Made by a program: the position numbers and the translations under genes. Positions 10,685-20,300 of a DNA stretch of 24,481 nt are shown here, piece after piece. Within the stretch, counting starts at the first letter, position 1. Each line of letters opens with the position of its first letter. The notes beneath the pieces were generated by a model. It made no database searches, was not told where the DNA came from, and worked only from the letters and a program-made list of their open reading frames with translations. This stretch comes from Apostichopus leukothele (Eukaryota; Echinodermata; Holothuroidea; Aspidochirotida; Stichopodidae): positions 1-24,481 of the forward strand of contig JAAAKB020014256.1 in assembly GCA_010014835.2 (NCBI GenBank), given 5' to 3'.

Positions 10685-10870
10685 AGCCGCCGCCTAGTAT
10701 GATTTGGATAAATAATCTCACGCATTATTTTCTATTTTTAGCCACAAAAAAAACTATGCCACCAAATATTGGGGGGATATTAGATACTATATCCCCCCAC
10801 CTAAAATACTGTATATGGGGGGAACATGTCCCCCCGTCCCCCCATGATCGCCGCCCATAGTATGGTACAT
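10685..10870. mobile_element. Candidate nonautonomous element with two G6/C6 hairpins
   Basis: The first hairpin is GGGGGGATAT (10771-10780) / ATATCCCCCC (10789-10798) with an 8-base loop. The second is GGGGGGA (10817-10823) / TCCCCCC (10829-10835) with loop ACATG. A further C6 follows at 10838. Similar text frames the block: GCCGCCGCCTAGTATGAT (10688-10705) and TCGCCGCCCATAGTATGG (about 10848-10865), in the same orientation. The structured, GC-rich unit inside AT-rich DNA resembles a MITE-like or SINE 3' structure. Ends are not proven. Confidence 0.4.
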
Positions 10871-11154
10871 ACTTAAATTTATAGGGGATGAAAATCAAAT
10901 TTACCAACCAAGTTACAATGTATACAGTCCACACAGATCAAGAAATCTGTAACAAGGAATTGATATTAAAATGGTTTTCCATTTACATTTTCAAATATAT
11001 ATTGTTTGTGACAGCTTCATTGCTGGAAAAATGTATCAAAGTCCAAAATGTAACAGTTCTTCCAAAACCTCAATATATGAGGCCAAACAATGTATGTAAA
11101 TTACTTCGTATGTTTAAGTTTTGAAAATACAATGGGCAGCAATGCCCTATATCT

Positions 11155-11193
11155 CCCCCCCCCCCCCCCCCGTAAAAAAAAAAAAAAAAAAAA
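11155..11193. repeat. C17-GT-A20 homopolymer pair
   Basis: Seventeen C (11155-11171), GT, then twenty A (11174-11193). On the PTPN14/21 sense strand this is T20-AC-G17, starting about 100 nt into intron 3. The lengths are prone to sequencing error and replication slippage. Confidence 0.9.
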
Positions 11194-11294
11194 TCCTGTC
11201 CGAAAAGGCATGTTAACCGAAATAAAGGCTGTTACTGACTTTTCCAGCTCGTTTATAAGGTATTTAAAGCGACAGACTACAGTAGTTACTGTAC

Positions 11295-11392
11295 CTTGAA
11301 CAGCAAAGCTTGCTAGAAGTATTGCCTGTGCAAGACTGCATGGTAATAAGCCCTCTATTATATCAGACTTCAGCTGAAGGAAAAAGAGGTAT
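11295..11392 (-). CDS. PTPN14/21: PTPN14/21 coding exon 3: start of FERM F2 lobe
   Basis: Found by matching family sequence after the split Arg. The minus-strand acceptor is cacctttttctttttcctacag. The exon begins with A, completing AGA (Arg115), and encodes YLFFLQLKSDIIEGLLPC then SLAQAILLASFAVQ, ending with one base G before the donor gtacag. Family members have a very similar R-Y-x-Y-Y-L-Q-L-K-x-D-I-x-E-G segment with P-C-x-x-x-Q-A at this place, the first F2 helices. It is 98 nt, with entry phase 2 and exit phase 1. The next residues expected in the family are Ala-Asp-Phe-Gly, which would start the missing exon 4. Several residues are less conserved than in exon 2, which is normal for F2. 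Confidence 0.93.
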
Positions 11393-14300
11393 CTGTAGGA
11401 AAAAGAAAAAGGTGTTATTTATGACAATTCTGATCAAATTTAACTGCTCCAAGGCAACGACAAAGGAACAGCTGAAAAAGCCTGAGATGAAGTTAAGATG
11501 AATCAATATCTAACAATAGGGATTATCTCTGCCAACCTGCAGTGCCTATTGTGTGAAACTGTGTAGCATACCAGATTCTGTTCTACGTGGCCTAGCTGCA
11601 GCCCCCCCACCCCCTCCCCCCTCAGCATCCTACTTCAACAAGGAATCTAAGTGAAGTAGAGAGAGTGCAATTGTTGTGTGAAGGCAGGTATCATCACTTA
11701 TTACACACATTACAAGAAAAAATAACTGTTGGTATTTGGTGATCAGAATTATCATACATAATGAAAAAGCGATTCTGTTCTTACAATGTAATCACCATAT
11801 ATAGCACAGGTGGGCAAAGTATAGCCGCAAGCAAATTTCTGTGGTTCACGACCTTACTACGTATTACCTTATGGTGTATAATCAAATGGGCAATGCCTCT
11901 ATAGAGCATTCTTATCCTTTATTTCTCCTAGTATCCATTGTTTTTCACAGGATTACAGTAGGTACATCCTAAAGTGATGTGGCACTGAAGATTGGATACA
12001 AAATTACACTGGGGCCCATCAGATAACTTTCATGCCCATCCCTGCCATACAGTAACTGACAATAAGTTGCCGGAAACTGCCGGAAAACTAATGGATTCTA
12101 AGTTAAAGGGCTAATATCCCTGCAAATAACTGTATATCTGACACTGTGTAGAGTACGAAATAACCATGTATGCTTCACTGTACACCACCAGTGTCATTGA
12201 CCAGCAGCAGGTCATATATAACTCCTGGTTCTGATGCTGTGAGGAGACAGGTAAGCGAGGAGCAAAGTAAATATACCAATGTCATAATAAATTGACAATA
12301 GACGCAGATATTATGTGATACAGAGTTGATATACTCTAACTCCTGTAGTATGCATCAATTTAAAGCAGCACTTGGATGTCGCTTTAAAATGAAATAGTTG
12401 TAAACCAATGTAAATTGTATTATGTCAGTTCTGTGTGAATTGCCAAGTTTGATAGGCTACCAGTATAAGGAAGGATATTTCAAGGCTAACATAAATCACG
12501 TGCAGAACAATTTAAAGGAACCACTGAACATTATATGCATTGTTATAATAAAGCTTATCACAACATCGCTACATATTGCAGTCTGACAGTTCTGAGTTGA
12601 AATCGCAGCAAAAATAGCATCGCAGCCTCCATTTCTCGGAACTACTTCTAAGGCTCCCCGTTGCCAACACATTGATGGTCTTCCACAAACAATGAGTCAT
12701 TATTTGAGAATTTCCCCGCTGAGCCCTGAATGAAATGTTAAATTAAATGCCCTTTGTAACCGTTCCTTTCACGGTAACTCCTAGACTGTGAATGAATAGA
12801 GTTCTAAAAGTCACGGAAGCTATATTCACAGCTTATTGCTGTAGAGATGATAACAAATTTCTTAGAATATGGCAAATTTTTCTTATGATTTCTTTTTGCT
12901 GTCTGTAATTTAGTTGACTGTGAATGAATATAGGCCAACAAGAAAGGGGAAACTAATTCAGTTTACCAGCACGAGTGATTACAAATGTTTCAAAATATGG
13001 GGAAACGGGTAAATTTAAAACTATCCAGATCAACCAAACAATTAGTTTACAACTACAAACAAACGCATGACTTCTGTTGACCAAATGAAACGTTTCAAAT
13101 TTTGATTTTTGATTCCCCATTGATCCTATGAAAATGTTTACAATAAATTTAAACCTCAAATATATGTCTTTAAAAATAAACTCAACTCTGTACAGATAAG
13201 GAATTCAAAAACACACCGATGGTTATTTTATCCAGAGCGATGGAGACAGACAAGCTTAACACTAATCTATGGCTGAATAAATGCCCTACAGCTAACAGAT
13301 TCTAAAGAGAATCCTTCAAAACAACTATTTTTACAATTTTATGGAAACTGTTTTGTCATTTTATTACAAGCCAGACTCTCCATACTTAAACCTCACACAC
13401 AGAACTGAAAGTATTCAAGACTCCAAGAGGGAATTGTAACTTGGGTAGGTGGTGTCTTTGGGGACTTTCTGACCCTCCTGGGTAGATAAAGACTTTAATG
13501 ATTTTTTGGCCAAATATAAAGAAGGCCAAGGTTACCAAAATAGAAAGGAATAATCCAGTCCTTTCAGTGAGAAAAGCAAAAATAGTTGGCACCAGCTAAA
13601 TGCATGACCACAGAAGGTAAAGTGAAATCTCTATAGGGGATCTTAATCAGGTATGTGCAAGGTTGGTTCTACATGCTGTGTGGTATTATTAACAACCACT
13701 TAAAAAGAGTTCTTAGGAAGATGAACCAGTGTAAGGCAACCCAGATAAAAAAAAAATTATTTTAACTTCAGAGGAACTTGAGCCCTAACAGTGAAGAGGC
13801 TAATAGTTAACCAATTGACAGGATACTGTACTCAGCAATGTATGACATCAAATGAACTTGAACATTTCAACTGAGATTCTACTCCTAAACAATGTTTATT
13901 AGCATCTCCTTGTTACTTTATATTTACTGCTCAGTAGAAGCATATTGCATACAAATAAAATGTGTCCCTACTGACCTTTGACCTCAAATTCATGAGCTCC
14001 CAGCACCAAGGTTTCATCAATTATATAACAAACATTGTATGAGAAAAAAAAACCAATTTGGAGTTTGCAGAGACAGACAGACAGAAAGATAAACAAACAG
14101 AAGTTGAAGTTTGTCAGTTTACTGGTACGAATGATGCAACTTTAGACTAAATTAAATTGCAGCGAAACCTTAGCAGGTCAAGTTCCAGATTGCATGACTC
14201 CATGCAACATCAAAGTGTAAATGAAAACTTCAATTTCTTCTACAAGATACATTATAACAGTATACAGCAGTAGGCAATGTACATTAAAACTGGACGTCGG

Positions 14301-17300
14301 AGTTGTACTTTGGCATGTTACACACAATTTACGCCACATTCGCTGCCCGACTTAGCTTCATGACTGAACAGTTTAGCTGCAGTGTCAGGAGGAGGCTACT
14401 CAGCTACTGTAACGGGCTGTTAATGACCAATGCCATTCGAGACAGAGCTTATTAGCATTACGCAACAATACCTTGTTATTTCTTGTTTCAAGCTCTGCAT
14501 GTTCGGTGCGTACAACATGACTCCAAACTTCAATACTGGGTCCTGGGTGTACTTCTCCAACTGCTTCTTCAATGGCTTTTCTAAATCCACCCATCGTAGT
14601 TGGTAATTTTTATTGCTGTATTGAAGACCAAAATATTCAATCTGGGAAGGAGAGAAAGAAGATCTGCGTTTATGATCTGTTGTCAACGTTCTTGTTCATT
14701 TATTCATTCAGTGGAATATTGTAACATTGTTAGTAAGTACTTAACTTTGATGAAGTTTGAATGATACAAGTAATCAAATCATACAGTACAACCCAGACAA
14801 TGATTATAGTAAGAGACGGGCATGTGTTTTGGCAAGTTCCACATTTACAAGATGTCTATAATTCACAATCAACTAGCTATATCCAACTGGGTATTTGTCA
14901 GCTTTCACCTCCCAAAATTATAAACACAGACAGGGTGGTTTCATTTTAAAGCACATGGGAATGCAAAATTCATTCAGGGTTCATTTTCATATGTACAATT
15001 TGATACTTTTTTGTCATTAAAAGTACAGTAAGCCTTGAGAATACCAGCTGGCAGTTGATGGTGTTAGAAGTGCAGTAACTAAAACAAACAACTGTGACGA
15101 TCAATGCAAAAAAAAAAAAAAAGGAGAAAAACTTCCCTTCCAAAAACAACCATGCAGCTTAAAAATACATCAAAATACCACCTCCAAATTACAGAATATT
15201 TGAACTGCTTAAAATTGGCAATCCTGTTAAACTTAAATATTTGGTTTAAACTAACATATATATTTCAATATGGCAAAAAAGCAAAAGAAAAGAAAAGTAA
15301 TACAAATACTGTTACTGTACAGATAAACCTTGAAGAGATACATGTTTACTATATGACATGTGGTCACCAAAGAATGTTTCACTTTTGACAATGTTAGGAA
15401 ATTCCTACATGTATATTCATTAAACCCCACTAAATATATCATTTTCAATATCTCTCATAAGGTGATGCAATACTCTTGTACTTTGGTACCACTTGACAGG
15501 AGTGTTAAAAACCACAGAATCAAAATGTCGGACATCATCACCAGGTGTATAAAATATTCTGGAATTTCGACCACAAATATTTAACACTGACTGTGAAACT
15601 TGATTATTTATTCGACAGTATATAACTGTTTAATAATTAACAGTACAATTTCCAAGACTTTATTTCCAGGTATGCAGGGTGGCATACAGGTACAGGTATT
15701 CAGCGAATTGACTAATTGATGATACAAACTGCAAAACTGGAATGTCACTCTAAGGATCAAAATTCTTGCAATCATTCTTGGTATCGTTTGGATACATGTA
15801 GCAGTGTTCCTTCCTTTGTCAAGAATAAAATAAAACCAACAAAATTACATACAAAATAGGAAGAAAAACTAGCAAGTAAGGATCAACTTCTTGGAATCAT
15901 TGATTGTTAAGTTCTTGTCATATTGTATACATGTACCCTGTACAGTAGTAGTATTCTTTCTTTTGTATTTATAAGCAAGAAAATATTACCCAAAAATCAT
16001 AAAAAATACAACAATATATGAAAAATAAAAGGAAGGAAGAAAAACCAGAGAAATATACAAATAATTAATGATGGCCAATTTTTATAATCTATTTTGACTT
16101 TCTCTGAGATCAATTTCAGTTTAAGACATAAATTTTCTGTTTTATCAAATTTCACAATTATAATAAGAAACCTTCTGTATCCTCCGTACTGTCAAATGCT
16201 CAATATTTCGATAACTAGAATGTCAAAATTTTACTTCAAAGCAATAATTACTAATTACTGTGTCAATGATTGGCAGCAAATAATGGACTTTATTTAACTC
16301 TTATTTCCAAACCAAGACCACAGATATTTCCTACCTCATAAAAACTATAATTTTATGCCTAATATGGTTAAGAACACACTTGTATATTTAAATGGAGATA
16401 CTGCTATAGAGTTGTCTTTTAACAGCCCCACCCAATTAGTCATCCTTCCTCCTCATTAAAACTCACACTGCCTCATCCAAGTTTGCAGGGTTTGCCCTGC
16501 AGATGGTACATGTGTATGACTCAAGCGTATACTGTATTTGTCATGTTACTTTGTCAGTTTGATATCAAACAATAATTTAGTAATATCACGAAAGTATATT
16601 TTACAGTAATTCTTTGCCCAACCCAAGGATTATTGGATTTACGGGATCTAATAAGTAGTACTTGCTTAAATTGCCCGTGGCAATCCTTACAAATATTGCT
16701 AAGTAACAATTACCAACCCCCGCTGTTCAACTGGCAATGAGTAATGCACAGTTGTTGCATCAGTTCACATATAAACACTTGCACATAAACACAAAATCAA
16801 TTAATATTAAGCTGTGAGTAGGTATTGTGGCTGGTATGAATCGTAAACACAATTTATTAATAATGAAGATCTGCAACTTGTTTCAACTGCTTTACAATAA
16901 TACACACATGTACAGTGCGATTCTGTATGCGCGTATACAGTAACTGTGCTGTTTTCTGTCTAGCCTGTATTGCTCTGTTTAAGATACAATGTACGTATAC
17001 TGTCTTGCATATAGGCGCATATATGTATACAGAACACTGTGTAGCTGTGCTGTACAGGCAATCGGACCAGACATTTTTGGGTGAAATTGAAATATTAAAT
17101 TTTTTGAACGGGATCACATAGAATGAAAATACACACATAACTGAGTGTTTGAAAATATCATTAAAAGTCAAACAACTTCTTGTTCTCAAAATTCCCCGAG
17201 AAATTGGTTGTACTTATTTCTAGACAATTACATGAAGCTAGTTAGTTAACAATGGACAGCCTATCAAGATTATTATATTTTATTTTATTTTTTAACCTTT

Positions 17301-20300
17301 GCATAGATACTTTGCTTTTTTAAATTTAATTGGAATTTTCTTGTCAGTTTGGTCATGGAATTTTCCATTACAATACATTTTGCTTTACATTTACAGCTCT
17401 ACAAGGGTGCACATATCCTGTCACTACGCAGTGCAGGTAGGCCTACTCTAAAGTATGTGTTGTTCAAGATTAAAGTTCATTAATGAACTAATGACCCTGC
17501 ATAGCTGTTAAGTGAGGAGTGATCTGAATGCCTTCAGTTCCTACTTTATGTTCAAAGAAGTCCACCTTAGGGGTACAAAGTATGTAGATCAGGGAAAGTC
17601 CCTTTCAAAAACAGTTCCAATATTTTGTAAACTTACTTTGAACCTACTGTACATGAAGCAAAACAAACTCATATTACAATTTATCAGTAAACTGATCTTT
17701 TTTTTTCTTGTTTATCTCTGGTTCATAAGTTTTTTTTTTTTAATTTTCCGATTTTGTTTACAACCTCCCAGTCAGTTTACTAAATTGTCAGTTTTATTAA
17801 ACATACATACTTTCTCATTTGAATATAAATTTGCATTAATGTACAGGTGTATAGATCCTTGGAAGGCTATAGTAAGGGGGAATGTATTGAATGACTAAGT
17901 GCATCAATGAACTAACACACAGTGGTGTTAAGAGAGGAGGGGTGTTAAGAGAGGAGGGGTGTCAAGAGAGGAGGAGTGTCAAGAGAGGAGGGGTGTAAAA
18001 GAGAGGAGGGGTATTAAGAGAGGAGGGGTGTTAAGAGAGGAGGGATTTAAGAGAGGTGGGATACTAAGAGAGGAGAGGTAATATGAGAGGAGGAGTGTTT
18101 AGAGAGGAGGGGTGTTAAGAGAGGAGAGGTAGTAAGAGAGGAGGGGTATTAAAAGAGGAGAGGTGTTAATCCCTTCAAAACCATTAGTCCAACTTAGGCT
18201 TCATTCAGATGGGAAAGTGCATGAGTAGATGAAGAGTCTTAGCCCTTCCTTTTTTGATGGGTTTTGGATTTTTGATGAATATCATAGAATCTACCAAGTC
18301 TGTTTGAATACACCAACTGTATTATCAATAGGTTCTCCAGATAGCAGGTTTAGTACATGTATGATACCTTGACCCTACAGTAGTATTTTAAACTATTTTC
18401 ATCTTTTGGAAATTCATTAACCTCAAACTGTAACACAGATGTGAACACTAAATTCTTCTCTATCCAATGATGTAATCATTGATCATAATTCAGTAAAAAA
18501 TCTTGGCAAGACAGTAAAATTTAAGGTTATGATTCATGAGACCACAGAAAGGTTAGGTTCATCAATGTTGGAAATCTTTCCGAAGCACTCGTTTTCTTAA
18601 TACCAGTTTTCTTCCGTTTTTCACTCATATTCAATGCTTTTTATTACAAGCCTTGGACTTAGTATCTTACTGGAGTTACTTCACTGAGATGTTTAGAATT
18701 TTTCTAGTTGGAGATCCATAAACCCTGTGGGAATAATCTGCAGGAAAACTTGTGAACCTATATATGAAAAGTACAACTTTATGAGTTCTAAATTTTAGTG
18801 CAAATACTGATCTGGACTGTAACTTCTAAATGTCACAATCCACAGGTTCACCTTCAGTTAATACCTTGACATTTGGGGAGCAAAAAACATGATTACCATA
18901 TACTTGATGATAATCAGTTCTTCCTGCATAGAAACTGCAGTAATATAAAATGCATACTGTATACATCATGTACAAAGTATCTGTACCCAATACTTTTGAT
19001 ACAGGTTACTGCCACTGTAGTACACTGTGGGTCTTAACATACCTTGCATGCTGTCTAGCATAGCAAACTAACAATAAAAGAATTATAACTCTACACTAGA
19101 TGTACAGTAGGTATATACTGTACATTACAGGTAAAAGAACACACACAGGAACAACACAATGGCACTGTACACAACAGAACCCTCATACACACACACAGCA
19201 GCAAGTACACCGTGCAACAAACCAAGAGTCACCCAAACTGTACATTCCTGAGACTGGCAGTAAAATTGGATCTGTCAATTCTTTTGGTATTGTATTCAGC
19301 TACATATTTTGGGGTTGAGAGACAATGACCTTTAGGGTCATCGCAAACACTGTGCAATAGTGACTGCCACTGCCAATACACAGGTATACTGGAATAGTTA
19401 GTACTGTATATATATTGATGGAAAATGCAGGAAATAGATGACACAAATTCCTTCATCTTTGAAGCCTAGGTAGGACTTGAACAACAAGGAAGCTTTTTGT
19501 TTATATGATGATAGTCAAATAAGAGGACTTTAAACCGAATAATGGAGGATTTTGATGAAATAGTCGAACAGTAGTAGGGTAAACTGTACATAAATATATA
19601 CAGTACAATAGATCTCTTAACATTACAACTTGGGGGTAAACAATGTACTTACACTGAAATGTTGTACATACCTTTCAATGTCATCCATCAGGTCAAAGTC
19701 TAACCACTTTGCGTTTATGAGTAGCATACAGTACATACATTGTTACTGTGTAACGTTTGGCTTCATGATAGAATGTCTCAAAAATGTGACTTTACAATTA
19801 CATTATTATTTACTCACAAACAAACCCTAAATAGTGCGAGGACAGGGGTATAATAAAGGGCCCGGGGTATAATAAAAACAAAAGAAAAAAGTACAGGGTA
19901 TAGGACTGTTACTGTATATTATACTTTACATCAGCACAGGTTGACAGCCAGTGGTATAGTGTTGATACTTAGAATAGGAACATTGTTTTATATACAAAGA
20001 CTGAAATGGAGCTACTGTACTATCCCTCGTCCTCCCCCCGCCCTCCTCTCCACCTTCCCACTAAGTTTTATATCCAGATAAAAAACCAAAATGCAGAGGG
20101 GCCAAGAAGAAAGATTTTCTTGGGAAATCTTTCCAGAATTTTGTTTACTTGAACATCCATAGACTTTTCCCTGCAAAGGATGCCAAGGGATCCAAAAACA
20201 GTTTCAGAAGGCCAACTGTGGATTGCTCCTGGATGAAACTTCCCTAGCTTGATTTACTGTAGCTTGTAACCAAGGCTTGAAACCACAAACTCTATAACAC

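Larger units (their letters stand above)
9450..10700. promoter_or_regulatory. CpG-retaining patch, possible unmethylated regulatory or promoter region
   Basis: Compared with the flanking DNA, where CpG is scarce, this 1.25 kb carries CpG every few tens of bases on reading (for example 9464-9476, 9605-9640, 9820-9990, 10090-10180, 10380-10520, 10610-10700). It also contains the candidate exon 9756-9916, a C12 run (9699-9710) and a plus-strand donor-like GTGAGT at about 10005. Such patches often mark promoters or exons in genomes where CpG decays elsewhere. No TATA box or initiator is identified and the direction is unknown. Confidence 0.3.
11393..14471 (-). other. PTPN14/21: Intron 2 of PTPN14/21 (3.1 kb)
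   Basis: This is the phase-2 intron splitting the Arg115 codon, with gtattg donor and ttcctacag acceptor. It holds a hAT-like terminus fragment (11807-11856), an AGGTCA-repeat fragment around 13972-13984, a C-rich patch near 11600-11625 and a 10-bp repeat TGCCGGAAAC (two near copies, 12068-12088). I see no coding exon in it. A CpG-bearing open stretch on the minus strand around 12640-12730 lacks a convincing donor and family match. Confidence 0.85.

Noticed and set aside
12640-12730. Open CpG-bearing minus-strand segment in intron 2 ending in a stop
   Set aside because: Phase and sequence do not fit between exons 2 and 3, whose direct junction already restores the conserved family reading.
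16857-17189. 110-codon minus-strand frame overlapping a 68-codon plus-strand frame
   Set aside because: Both strands open over the same bases with Cys/Tyr/Val-rich text produced by TGTAC/GTATAC-rich sequence; looks like composition.
17512-17898. 128-codon plus-strand open frame
   Set aside because: T-rich and low-complexity, lies in PTPN14/21 intron 1, with no family resemblance; the initiating region overlaps a sequence related to the minisatellite.
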